A stretch of 52,698 bases of DNA. Source: an uncultured Bacteroidales bacterium (GTDB lineage Bacteria > Bacteroidota > Bacteroidia > Bacteroidales > Muribaculaceae). The translations under genes were made by a program, and so were the position numbers. The notes under the pieces were generated by a model. That model worked only from the letters and a program-made list of their open reading frames with translations, was not told the origin of the DNA and ran no database searches. The stretch spans positions 1 through 52,698 of the forward strand of contig CACYGX010000025.1 of the NCBI GenBank assembly GCA_902774055.1. Direction: 5' to 3'. Shown here piece by piece: positions 34,414 to 42,654 of this stretch (positions are counted from its first letter, which is position 1; the number at the start of each line of letters is the position of its first letter).

Positions 34414-35373
34414 ATGAGGCAAATAGTCAAGATTTGGTTTCTGGTAGCAGCGATGGTTATGGGCGGTGCCCTGCCACCTCAAGTGATGGGCGATAATGGC
34501 ATTACCACCCAATGGTCAGCCCAAGCCAAGAGCAAAAAGAAGAATAAGAAATCAAAAAAGAAGTCCTCCACCAAATCCAGCAAGTCCAGCAAGTCCAGTC
34601 CGTCCAGCAAGTCCAGTCCGTCCAGCGCGTCCCGTCTGGTAACCATCCCCACCATCGGCAAGACCGCCTCGACGACAGCCATCCCCCAACAGAGCACCAA
34701 CGCCCTGTTGTCGGTCGGTATCCCCAAGGGCGTCTCCAACCAGGTGCTGAATTACCAAGCCATTAGAGTCAACTTTAACCCCTCGCTACGCATCCCCAAC
34801 TGCGTCGCCTATGAGTTGACGGCGACGATGGTCTCGATGGCCGACGCCCCCGACCACGAGTCGCGCAAGAACTACAACTATGCCAAGGACAGCAGCGTCA
34901 AGTCCTGCCCCGAGAATTGGGAATACCGCGGCAGTGGCTACAGCCGTGGCCACATGGCACCCGCGATGGATATGCGTTGGGATAGAACCGCAATGAAGGA
35001 GTGCTTCTACATGACCAACATGTGCCCTCAGGACACCAAACTCAACAACGACCATTGGCGAGTACTCGAGGAGAAAGTGCACCGATGGGCCAAGCGCGAC
35101 AAGCGGCTCATGGTCTTTACAGGCCCCATTATGGGCAAGAACCCCAAGATGATTGGCAAGGACAAGCAGAACATCGCCGTCCCCGATGCCTTCTTCAAGG
35201 TCGTCTATGCCCCCGAGCAGGGACGGGCCATCGCTTTCATCTATGAGAACAAGCCCTGCCCTGGCAATTTCAGTAAATATGCCGTCACCGTTGCCGAAGT
35301 AGAGCGCCGCACGGGCCTTACCTTCTCCACCGCCATCCCCAAGCACCAATGCACCCCCACCGACTGGCAATAA
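34414..35373 (+). CDS. DNA/RNA non-specific endonuclease, copy 2 (SRGH) with Lys/Ser linker
   Basis: 319 residues: signal peptide (RQIVKIWFLVAAMVMGGALP), then a low-complexity linker of Lys-Lys-Asn-Lys and repeated Ser-Lys-Ser-Ser-Pro units (about 38-75), then the nuclease domain. The active-site motif reads YSRGHMAPAMDM: the RGH catalytic core is kept but the leading Asp is Ser. MTNMCPQDTKLNNDHW keeps the metal Asn. The basic linker could bind DNA or the cell wall. Likely exported. Confidence 0.87.
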   Translation: MRQIVKIWFLVAAMVMGGALPPQVMGDNGITTQWSAQAKSKKKNKKSKKKSSTKSSKSSKSSPSSKSSPSSASRLVTIPTIGKTASTTAIPQQSTNALLSVGIPKGVSNQVLNYQAIRVNFNPSLRIPNCVAYELTATMVSMADAPDHESRKNYNYAKDSSVKSCPENWEYRGSGYSRGHMAPAMDMRWDRTAMKECFYMTNMCPQDTKLNNDHWRVLEEKVHRWAKRDKRLMVFTGPIMGKNPKMIGKDKQNIAVPDAFFKVVYAPEQGRAIAFIYENKPCPGNFSKYAVTVAEVERRTGLTFSTAIPKHQCTPTDWQ

Positions 35374-35388
35374 TTTAACACCCCATAA

Positions 35389-35419
35389 TTGGTTTCTGTA
35401 TTCTTTTTTAGTAACTTTG
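35389..35419 (+). promoter_or_regulatory. Internal promoter before the third nuclease gene
   Basis: TTG (35389-35391), 20 bases, then TAACTTTG (35412-35419), a strong consensus match 22 bases before the ATG at 35442. The third nuclease and mnmE can therefore be transcribed apart from the SPFH cluster. Confidence 0.65.
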
Positions 35420-35441
35420 TCGGCAAGAAACAACAAGGATT

Positions 35442-36332
35442 ATGAAAAAGAAACAGAAAAGGAGTCTGTATTATGTGCTGGCGGCGGTGCTGATTGCGCT
35501 AGCTGGCTATCAGGGCTATCAAAAGAATGGCTTTTACAAGAGTGCCTATAATGATGAATTGCCCACCGAGCAGAGCCAACAAGACACACCTGAGGGCAAG
35601 GAGTACAAGTCAACTGGTGACCTGTCCTTGCTTGATGTGAAACTGCCTGATCGCCTTGAAAATCAGACGGTGCACTACAAGTCCATTGTGGTGTATTTCA
35701 ACAAGAATTATCGTGTGCCCAACTGCGTAGCCTACGAGTTGACCAACACCATGACGTCGATGGCCGACTCGCGTGATGCCGAGAACCGCGCCGACTATAA
35801 GTTTGAGCGCGACCACAACGTGAAGGGCTGCCCCGACTGGTGGGATTACAAGGATAGCGGCTACACCCGCGGCCACATGGCCCCGGCGATGGACATGCGC
35901 TGGGACAAGACGGCGATGGAACAATGCTTCTTGATGACGAATATCTGCCCCCAGCTCGACGAGATGAACGACGGCGAGTGGCGCCATGTCGAGGAAGCCG
36001 TGCATCGGTGGTCAAGAACCGCCAAGAGGCTGATTGTGCTCACTGGCCCCATCTTCTCCAACGACATGGAGTTCATCGGCAAGCATAATGACATCGCAGT
36101 GCCCAAGAGCTTCTTCAAGGTGGTGTATGCCCCCGAACTGAATCGGGCCATCGCCTTTGTGATGGAAAACAAGAAGATGCCTAACAGCTGGACAAACTAT
36201 GCCACCACCATCGACAAGGTGGAGGCCCTCACTGGATATGACTTCCTCACCTCGTTGGAGGACAACGTGGAGAACGTCACCGAGAGTAAACAGAACATTA
36301 AAGACTGGCCCGCTTATTATCCCCGCCGATGA
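35442..36332 (+). CDS. DNA/RNA non-specific endonuclease, copy 3 (TRGH)
   Basis: 296 residues with an N-terminal membrane anchor (KRSLYYVLAAVLIALAGYQG), then the same nuclease domain. The motif is YTRGHMAPAMDM, with Thr in place of the usual Asp; LMTNICPQLDEMNDGEW carries the metal Asn. Closest to copy 2 within the domain. Its stop overlaps the mnmE start (ATGA at 36329-36332), an unusual coupling of an exported nuclease to a tRNA-modification gene. Confidence 0.88.
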   Translation: MKKKQKRSLYYVLAAVLIALAGYQGYQKNGFYKSAYNDELPTEQSQQDTPEGKEYKSTGDLSLLDVKLPDRLENQTVHYKSIVVYFNKNYRVPNCVAYELTNTMTSMADSRDAENRADYKFERDHNVKGCPDWWDYKDSGYTRGHMAPAMDMRWDKTAMEQCFLMTNICPQLDEMNDGEWRHVEEAVHRWSRTAKRLIVLTGPIFSNDMEFIGKHNDIAVPKSFFKVVYAPELNRAIAFVMENKKMPNSWTNYATTIDKVEALTGYDFLTSLEDNVENVTESKQNIKDWPAYYPRR

Positions 36333-37726
36333 ATACGATTGATTTGACAGACTTTGGCAGTGGCACCATCTGTGCCGTTTCCACCCCGCAGGGTAGGGGC
36401 GGAATCGCCGTTATTCGCGTGAGTGGTCCACAGGCGCTGGACATCGTTGGACGCTGCTGGCAAGGCAAGTCTCTTGCCGACATGCCATCACACACAGTCC
36501 ACCTGGGGCACCTGATTGACGCCACGGGCGATGTGCTTGACCAAGTGGTGTTGACCATCTACCGTGCACCCAACTCGTTCACTGGTGAAGACGTGGTGGA
36601 ACTGGCTTGCCACGGCTCGACATGGATTCAGCAACAGGCAATCCAGACGTTGATTGACGCGGGTTGCCGCCATGCCACAGCCGGTGAGTTCACACGTCGT
36701 GCTTTTGCAAATGGTCGTATGGACCTCTCCCAGGCCGAGGCCGTTGCCGACGTCATCGAGGCACAGTCCCGTGCGGCTCATCATGTCGCGATGAGTCAGA
36801 TGCGCGGCCGCTACAGTGAGGAGTTGAAGGGATTGCGTGACAAGTTATTGCACTTTGTGTCGCTGATTGAATTGGAACTGGACTTCAGCGAAGAGGATGT
36901 CAACTTTGCCGATCGTGGCGAGGTGACCTCGCTGGCCCAGGAGATCCACAGCCTCATCAGCCGCCTTGCCGACAGTTATCGTGACGGTAACGCCATCCGC
37001 AACGGTATGCCCGTCGCCATCGTCGGACAGACCAACGCCGGCAAATCCACACTGCTCAATGCCCTTCTGCGCGACGACCGCGCTCTGGTGAGCAATATTC
37101 ATGGCACAACGCGTGATACCATCGAGGATACCATTGTCATGGGTGGCATCCTGTTCCGTTTCATCGACACGGCAGGCATTCGCCAGTCTAGCGATGCTGT
37201 CGAGCGGATGGGCATCGAGCGCACCTGGCAAGCGATAGACAAGGCCAATGTCGTGCTCTGGATTGTTGACGTCACCAGTGCCGACACCAGCATGTCCAGT
37301 GACATCCTGAACCGCTGCGACGGTAAGGCCCTCATCACCGTGCTCAACAAGACCGACCTTGACGACGATTATGCCGCTAGAAGTGAACTGAACGACATCC
37401 TGCCTGAGGGCACACCTGTCGTGGCCATCAGCGCCAAGAGCGAGCAGGACATTGAGGCCCTGAGCGAACTCATCGTCAAAACGGCAACCCTGCCCAATGT
37501 GGACAGCGATGCCGTCATCGTCACCAATGCCCGTCACTACCAAGCCCTGACACGCGCTCGCGATGCCATCTCTCGCGCTATCGACGGCATCAACAACGGC
37601 CTCAGCGGCGACCTCCTCGACCAGGACATCCGCGAATGCCTCCACTGGCTCGGCGAAATCACCGGCGAAATCACCACCGACAACATCCTCGCCGAAATCT
37701 TCTCCCACTTCTGCATCGGCAAGTAG
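36329..37726 (+). CDS. mnmE: tRNA modification GTPase MnmE
   Basis: 465 residues, full length. N-terminal tetrahydrofolate-binding domain (TICAVSTPQGRGGIAVIRVS), helical domain, and an inserted GTPase domain with GQTNAGKSTLLNAL (G1), DTAG (G3) and NKTD (G4), ending in the conserved FSHFCIGK in which the Cys is the family hallmark. With MnmG it modifies the wobble uridine of certain tRNAs. It is the last backbone gene before the mobile element and is intact. Confidence 0.97.
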   Translation: MNTIDLTDFGSGTICAVSTPQGRGGIAVIRVSGPQALDIVGRCWQGKSLADMPSHTVHLGHLIDATGDVLDQVVLTIYRAPNSFTGEDVVELACHGSTWIQQQAIQTLIDAGCRHATAGEFTRRAFANGRMDLSQAEAVADVIEAQSRAAHHVAMSQMRGRYSEELKGLRDKLLHFVSLIELELDFSEEDVNFADRGEVTSLAQEIHSLISRLADSYRDGNAIRNGMPVAIVGQTNAGKSTLLNALLRDDRALVSNIHGTTRDTIEDTIVMGGILFRFIDTAGIRQSSDAVERMGIERTWQAIDKANVVLWIVDVTSADTSMSSDILNRCDGKALITVLNKTDLDDDYAARSELNDILPEGTPVVAISAKSEQDIEALSELIVKTATLPNVDSDAVIVTNARHYQALTRARDAISRAIDGINNGLSGDLLDQDIRECLHWLGEITGEITTDNILAEIFSHFCIGK

Positions 37727-37735
37727 CCCCTTATA

Positions 37736-37765
37736 AACAACTCTGAACAACTTTGAACAACTTGA
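37736..37765. repeat. Three tandem 10-bp repeats at the mobile-element boundary
   Basis: AACAACTCTG, AACAACTTTG and AACAACTTGA stand in register ten bases apart, starting ten bases after the mnmE stop codon. One-helical-turn spacing suits cooperative protein binding. It is a candidate left attachment region or a host sequence beside it; the right end is outside the window, so the core cannot be confirmed. Confidence 0.6.
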
Positions 37766-37800
37766 AGTAAACCGCTATAAATTAGCGGTTTACTCGTTTT
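37766..37800 (+). terminator. Rho-independent terminator after mnmE
   Basis: A perfect 11-bp stem (37766-37776 with 37784-37794, AGTAAACCGCT), 7-base loop, followed by CGTTTTTAA. It abuts the 10-bp repeats, so it could belong either to the host mnmE unit or to the element end. Confidence 0.75.
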
Positions 37801-37843
37801 TAACACTTCGGGTTGCATATTTTTTTCTTCAACTTTCTCGTAC

Positions 37844-37851
37844 TATTTTTG
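37844..37851 (+). promoter_or_regulatory. Possible promoter -7 box of the multi-HTH gene
   Basis: TATTTTTG matches TAnnTTTG, about 180 bases before the ATG at 38029, without a good -33. If used, the message has a long leader that includes the TGGAACA motifs. Confidence 0.35.
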
Positions 37852-37897
37852 TATCATATTTCTACCGCGAGTGTAAACTGTGTTCAAAGGACAAACT

Positions 37898-37979
37898 TGG
37901 AACAGCATGAAACTTATCCAAAACGCTATTGATGGGACAAAGTGGAACACAGTGGGAAATTGCGGAACTGAATGGAACA
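37898..37979. repeat. Three direct TGGAACA motifs, possible recombinase or HTH-protein sites
   Basis: TGGAACA occurs at 37898-37904, 37943-37949 and 37973-37979 in the same orientation, with a related CGGAACT at 37963 and an inverted TGTTCA at 37881. Spacings of 45 and 30 bases are near multiples of helical turns. Placement between the element end and the multi-HTH and integrase genes suits arm-type sites or an autoregulatory region. Confidence 0.5.
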
Positions 37980-38028
37980 AAAATGGCGGTTTTTCCGCAG
38001 AGTTAAACCTTTATAATGACGCACATTT

Positions 38029-39576
38029 ATGGAAATAGAGAAACGATGTCAGTGGTGCGGGAAACAATTCATAGCGCACAAAATGACGACTCTTTACTGC
38101 TCTTCAAGCTGTGTTAACAAGGCTTACAAGACAAAAAAGAGACAGATGATGAAAGAAGAAGTCGAGCATGAACAACACTCCAAGTTGCCCATCGTTGAAA
38201 GTATTGGAGACAAACCATACCTAAGCCCAATGGAAGCTGCAAAGCTTCTGGGTGTGGGAAAAACAACCATATATAGGTATATGGCTCAGGGGCAATTCAA
38301 GGTTCTTAGACTACCGGCTAAGACCCTCGTAAGAAGAATTGATTTGGAGGCCATGTTTGACAATGCCCCCGCATATGTCAAGCGGAACAACCGCAGGCAT
38401 AAGATCGAGCACGATAGCTATACAATGAAGGAGATTTGTGAGAAATATCAAGTGACCCGAAAAGTGGCCATGCGACGGATTGAGCAGTTCGACATCCCAA
38501 AGATATACGAGGGACGCAATGTGTCCTTCTCAAAAACTGCCGTTGACAGGTACTTTTCCGAACTCATCGAGGACTTTGATAAGGAGAATTACTACACCAT
38601 CCAACAGGTTATGGAGAAGTTCAACATGTCCTACTCTGCCGTCATTTCTTTTGCCAAACGGCATAAGTTACCAAGGGTTACCAGGCGGAGGGAAGTGTTC
38701 TATTCCAAACCCCATATCGACAGCCTGAAAGGTAATGGTGAAGCTATTGATCCTCTCTACAACACTTTCAAAGAGGTGATGGAGAAGTACGGATTCACAA
38801 AAGATCAAGTGAGCCATTATCTCCATACCTATCATATAGACCGCTTCAAACGAGGCACCTTTACAATGATTAACCGGAAGGAGTTTGACAAGACAATCAA
38901 GGAACGCATGAATGGATTCACAAGCATCTCTGAACTCAACGCAAAGATTGAAAAAGCAAAGGATGACCGAACAAGAACAGAGCAAATCACACCTCATTCT
39001 GGCAGCATTGACATCATACCAAGTGTGGAATCAGAGAATGATGCAGATGGGTACGAAGGCTATATTAGTGCCGAGGAGATAGCAGCACGATACAAACAAA
39101 GTAAAAAGTGGGTTGGCTTCCTGCTGCGTCAGAAAAAAATACCGAGGGTGCAGGTAGCAGGAATCCTGCTCTACGATGAGACAGCGGTTGAAGATGTCTT
39201 CAGCAGATATTCGTCACCAGATTCTATCACAGAATGGTACACCACAGATGATATAGAAAAGATGTACAACATGACACCTGTGGCCAGACGCAGCTTTACT
39301 CATCGTCACAATGTCCCTACAAAAAAGGAGTATGGCATCACGTATTACTCCAAGCTCCATGTTGACTTTGCACGTAATCCAGGGCTCCAATATGCCGAAG
39401 ACTACTACATGGTCGAGCAGATTATGGCCAAGTATCATGTTGACAGGGAAACTGTGTATGGTATTGTCAGATACAAAAAAATCCAGAGCGTCAAAGATGG
39501 GCAGTTCAGAGTCTATCTTAAATCCGCCATCGATAAGTGCTTTTCCGATAGACAAGAGAAGGACAATAAGAAATAA
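38029..39576 (+). CDS. Zinc-finger protein with seven tandem excisionase-like HTH modules
   Basis: 515 residues. A treble-clef-like zinc finger (Cys7, Cys10, Cys24, Cys28) is followed by seven modules of about 46 residues, each with a MerR/Xis-type helix-turn-helix and a short wing: beginning near residues 64 (YLSPMEAAKLLGVGKTTIYR), 131 (YTMKEICEKYQVTRK), 190 (YTIQQVMEKFNMSYS), 245 (YNTFKEVMEKYGFTKD), 345 (YISAEEIAARYKQSKKW), 402 (WYTTDDIEKMYNMTPV) and 457 (YYMVEQIMAKYHVDRE). A polar linker separates modules 4 and 5. It precedes the integrase and probably binds the element end as an integration/excision cofactor or master regulator. Family seen in Bacteroides elements; function not established to my knowledge. 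Confidence 0.8.
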   Translation: MEIEKRCQWCGKQFIAHKMTTLYCSSSCVNKAYKTKKRQMMKEEVEHEQHSKLPIVESIGDKPYLSPMEAAKLLGVGKTTIYRYMAQGQFKVLRLPAKTLVRRIDLEAMFDNAPAYVKRNNRRHKIEHDSYTMKEICEKYQVTRKVAMRRIEQFDIPKIYEGRNVSFSKTAVDRYFSELIEDFDKENYYTIQQVMEKFNMSYSAVISFAKRHKLPRVTRRREVFYSKPHIDSLKGNGEAIDPLYNTFKEVMEKYGFTKDQVSHYLHTYHIDRFKRGTFTMINRKEFDKTIKERMNGFTSISELNAKIEKAKDDRTRTEQITPHSGSIDIIPSVESENDADGYEGYISAEEIAARYKQSKKWVGFLLRQKKIPRVQVAGILLYDETAVEDVFSRYSSPDSITEWYTTDDIEKMYNMTPVARRSFTHRHNVPTKKEYGITYYSKLHVDFARNPGLQYAEDYYMVEQIMAKYHVDRETVYGIVRYKKIQSVKDGQFRVYLKSAIDKCFSDRQEKDNKK

Positions 39577-39678
39577 TAAGCTCAGACTTATCCCAGCATT
39601 ATTTTCAATTATAATCCGCTGATTGCCATCAGCATAAAATAAGTAAAGACATTTGCAAACTAATAAAACAATAAAGAC

Positions 39679-40848
39679 ATGCAGTGCTGCAAGACAATCA
39701 CACTTCGGAAACGCATCCTCAAATGCGGGATGATTTCCCTCTATCTGGACTATTATCCAGGCTATCGTGACATCATTTCCATGAAGACCATCCGTCGTGA
39801 ATCGCTTGGTATTTACATTTATCCCAAGCCCCAAAACAAGCGTGAGAAGGACTTCAATAAGGTAATGATTGAAAAAGCTGAAGCCATCCGTTGCAGGCGT
39901 TTTGAGTCCATCGTGAACGAACGTTATGACTTTTTTGATAAAAAGAGATTCAACGGCGACTTCCTTGCCTACTTCTATCAGATGCTTCAAAACAAAGACC
40001 CCAAGTGGAGGTTTGTCTATGAACACTTCTCATACTTTGTTGGCGGCAAGTGCCGCTGCGAAGAAATCGACGTTGATCTGTGCAACAAGTTCCGCGAATA
40101 CCTTCTGACAGCAAAGAACATGCGCAACGGCAGACCGATGGCCATCAACTCAGTCGCTGGCTATTGGTCAACATTCCGTGGCTTCCTGAATATTGCTTAC
40201 CGTGACAAGATGATCCGAACTAACCCCAATGATTTCTTGGACAAGATCAAGACCATTCCTGTTGACAAGCAGAGTCTGTCAATGGAAGAGCTTCGCAGGC
40301 TTTACCGTACTCCATGTGACATCGACGTACTGAAAAAGGCATCAATTTTCGCTTGCTTAACAGGTATGCGCCGAAGTGACATCATCAATCTCAGATGGGA
40401 AAACATCAAGGAATACGCCGACGGCAACAAGTATGTCGAGTTCTATGCACAAAAGACTAAAACACGTAACCTTATCCCCATCACCATGGGAGCATACGAA
40501 CTCATCTCTGAGGGACGAAAATCCTTATATGGGCCCGTATTTGACGGGTTTGAGATAGACATGGCACGGAAACCGCTGAAAACCTGGCTTGCTAAGGCTG
40601 GTATCAGAAAGCGGATAACATTCCATTCATTCCGGCATACTTTCGCATCGCTTCAAGTGGAACTTGGCACTGATCTCTACACTGTCCAGCAGCTCCTGGC
40701 ACACAAGAGTGTCACAACCACACAAATCTATGCTTGTCATGCCGACCCAAAGAGACGGGAAGCTGCCGAAAGAATATCATCCATGCTTCTCGGTGATGAT
40801 GGTAAAAAAGCAACGGCTCAAACCAAGAAAACGAAGAATTGTGGCTAA
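39679..40848 (+). CDS. Tyrosine site-specific integrase of the mobile element
   Basis: 389 residues with the three-part layout of Bacteroidetes element integrases: arm-binding N-terminus, SAM-like core-binding domain (about 95-200), catalytic domain. Catalytic residues: Arg in CLTGMRRSDIINL, Lys in QKTKTRNLIPI, HSFRHTFA (His-x-x-Arg), LLAHKSVTTTQIYA (His and the nucleophile Tyr). It carries out integration and excision of the element by strand exchange. No in-frame damage. A basic tail rich in Lys and Thr follows the catalytic domain. Confidence 0.93.
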   Translation: MQCCKTITLRKRILKCGMISLYLDYYPGYRDIISMKTIRRESLGIYIYPKPQNKREKDFNKVMIEKAEAIRCRRFESIVNERYDFFDKKRFNGDFLAYFYQMLQNKDPKWRFVYEHFSYFVGGKCRCEEIDVDLCNKFREYLLTAKNMRNGRPMAINSVAGYWSTFRGFLNIAYRDKMIRTNPNDFLDKIKTIPVDKQSLSMEELRRLYRTPCDIDVLKKASIFACLTGMRRSDIINLRWENIKEYADGNKYVEFYAQKTKTRNLIPITMGAYELISEGRKSLYGPVFDGFEIDMARKPLKTWLAKAGIRKRITFHSFRHTFASLQVELGTDLYTVQQLLAHKSVTTTQIYACHADPKRREAAERISSMLLGDDGKKATAQTKKTKNCG

Positions 40849-40929
40849 AGATTGCGAAACCCCTCAATATATTGAGGCAATGAAGAAACAAGCCAATTAA
40901 CCACAAAACCAATAATTATGATGGAATAA

Positions 40930-40962
40930 TTGCTGTTATTAGTGGATAATTCCGTAACTTTG
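40930..40962 (+). promoter_or_regulatory. Promoter before the membrane-protein gene
   Basis: TTG (40930-40932), 22 bases, then TAACTTTG (40955-40962); the spacing is slightly long. It lies 27 bases before the ATG at 40990. Confidence 0.55.
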
Positions 40963-40989
40963 CGCTCAAATTATTGATATTTTATTGAT

Positions 40990-41745
40990 ATGAAGAGCAA
41001 AAAGGTTACGGAACTTTTCTTTTTGGTTGTAGGCTGTATTGCAATGGGTTTATATACAGCAATGCTTTTCGAGTGGATTGATTGTGCCGACTGGTTCATA
41101 CTTCCCTCAAAGTTCATCAGCGGACAGTATGAGCAAGCAAAAGCCTTCACACCCATCTTATATATTACCCTGGCGCTGCTGGTTCTTATCAGGATGACAT
41201 TCATCAGTTATGCAATGGGCAAGACGGTAGTTGTTATCCCTCATAGTAAGCAGCAGTTGCGTCTTGTCACTGGATCAAAAAACGATTCAATGACAGAAGA
41301 GCCGGAGAAAGATAAGACTGAGGTCATCAGAGAACGCCATCAGCAGCAGCTCATCCAACGTAAGCGTCAAATTATGACATGTGTTTTGGAGTACGTGAAG
41401 CTCACACTGGCCCCCTACATGAAGACCTCTGACCTCAATGTCTTTTGTGAAAACATCAAAAATTGGGAGACCTCAAAGGACATTGCACCGTCGCCGTCCA
41501 TAACCAACGGTCAACTTTCAACATTGGACCTCAGACATTTAGCCTGGAACATCGGAGAACGTTTCAAGTGGAATGGTGAGCAACGGGCCATATTTATTAA
41601 GCGGTCGTTCCCCAATGAGTTCCGAGATCTTGAAATCAAATCAATCCGGCAAAACCTGCGACAGCATGGTACTTGCATCATCCCGATAGACATCCCGGAC
41701 AAAGGCTGTTTCAAGTTTCATACCCCATCCGCCAGCTTGCCATAA
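40990..41745 (+). CDS. Element-encoded membrane protein of unknown function
   Basis: 251 residues. Two membrane helices (about 6-27 and 54-75) flank a short loop, then a cytoplasmic, mostly helical, basic region (ERHQQQLIQRKRQIMTCVLE) and a folded C-terminal part (LDLRHLAWNIGERFKWNGEQ, SIRQNLRQHG) that could be a small DNA- or protein-binding domain. No family recognised. Its location between integrase and excisionase-like genes points to a regulatory or maintenance role in the element. Confidence 0.65.
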   Translation: MKSKKVTELFFLVVGCIAMGLYTAMLFEWIDCADWFILPSKFISGQYEQAKAFTPILYITLALLVLIRMTFISYAMGKTVVVIPHSKQQLRLVTGSKNDSMTEEPEKDKTEVIRERHQQQLIQRKRQIMTCVLEYVKLTLAPYMKTSDLNVFCENIKNWETSKDIAPSPSITNGQLSTLDLRHLAWNIGERFKWNGEQRAIFIKRSFPNEFRDLEIKSIRQNLRQHGTCIIPIDIPDKGCFKFHTPSASLP

Positions 41746-41864
41746 AACATTTACCTGCTTGTTACAACTTATTCTGACTTATTCCAGACTTAACTTTTGA
41801 TGACATCATCCAGCATTGAATCAGTCTGTTACTTTGCCATCGGAATCATAATAATTTCGACAAT

Positions 41865-42251
41865 ATGCAAGAACAGATTACATTCAACGACCTTCCCATG
41901 ATGGTCTCACAGGTGCTCAGCAAAATGGAGCGGCTTGAACGTGTAATTGAAACCATCAGAGAACGGATAGACGGCAATTCCACATCTTCAGCCGAACATA
42001 TTCCAATGACTATTGACGAGGCATGTGACTTCCTGAAGATGAAGAAATCAACAATGTACTATCACGTAGAACGTGGCAACATCACAGTCACCAAACGAGG
42101 GAAAAACTTCATTTTTTTCAAAGATGAACTTGTACATTGGCTTGAAGGTGGCAGGAAGAACCAGGAAAGCAGCATGAATCCAGACGAAGAGAATGACATG
42201 CGCCTGGCTTCATTCAGACGAAAACCCAAAGGATTCTATCCAAGAAGATGA
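41865..42251 (+). CDS. Excisionase-like HTH protein
   Basis: 128 residues: an N-terminal coiled helix (MVSQVLSKMERLERVIETIR), then a single MerR/Xis-type HTH_17 domain (about 47-95: MTIDEACDFLKMKKSTMYYH, VERGNITVTKRGKNFIFFKD), then a polar basic tail (FRRKPKGFYPRR). This build is common for excisionase or directionality factors of Bacteroides elements. It probably steers the integrase towards excision. Confidence 0.82.
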   Translation: MQEQITFNDLPMMVSQVLSKMERLERVIETIRERIDGNSTSSAEHIPMTIDEACDFLKMKKSTMYYHVERGNITVTKRGKNFIFFKDELVHWLEGGRKNQESSMNPDEENDMRLASFRRKPKGFYPRR

Positions 42252-42654
42252 CTCATCCCCACCCAAGATGCGCCCATGCCAAATTTCTGTGTCTTTCTAC
42301 TTTCCAGCCATTGGCATCGCTTTTGTCCATCACGTCTCGGCCTTTCGTGCAAGCATGAAAGCCTTCGCAGTATTGGACAATGACCAGTGAGAGTCGCCGA
42401 GAAACTCTGTGATGTATGTACTGGAGAATGCAAGTCAGACAACAGACATGCCTTCTCTTTTCCGTACATATAACACGGAGTTTCTTTTTCGACGACACTC
42501 AAAGGTCACCACCATGCAATGGCCTGGCAGGCAGATTCATTGTTGGCATGGACTGCATCACCACCCTCATTCATCTAAAGCAAAATATCCTCACACCAGA
42601 TTGCCTATCTTTCATATATCCAAATAACCAAATTCAACAAATACTTATATTGTG
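42252..42654. other. Gene-poor spacer at the left edge of the defence cargo
   Basis: A 403-base gap. An 81-codon minus-strand frame (42253-42498, GTG start, Cys- and His-rich: CEGFHACTKGRDVMDKSDAN) could be a small gene or a relic, but nothing supports it beyond being open. The left copy of the 49-bp repeat (42528-42576) lies in the right half. No terminator hairpin was recognised. Confidence 0.5.
42528..42576 (+). repeat. 49-bp direct repeat, left copy, flanking the defence cargo
   Basis: Bases 42528-42576 (from CAGGCAGATTCATTGTTG to CTCATTCATCT) are identical to 47675-47723. Beyond the perfect core the similarity continues, weaker, for about 20 bases to the left (shared GTCACCAC) and 40 to the right (shared AGATTGC). 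On the minus strand each copy opens a tiny frame with the same first 17 residues. Confidence 0.95.

Noticed and set aside
39214-40026. 270-codon minus-strand frame between the multi-HTH gene and integrase
   Set aside because: It overlaps both genes antisense and has no motif; A/T-rich chance opening.
42253-42502. 81- to 88-codon minus-strand frames before the defence cargo
   Set aside because: Two overlapping frames with GTG or distal starts, no promoter or domain; kept only as a note in the spacer entry.
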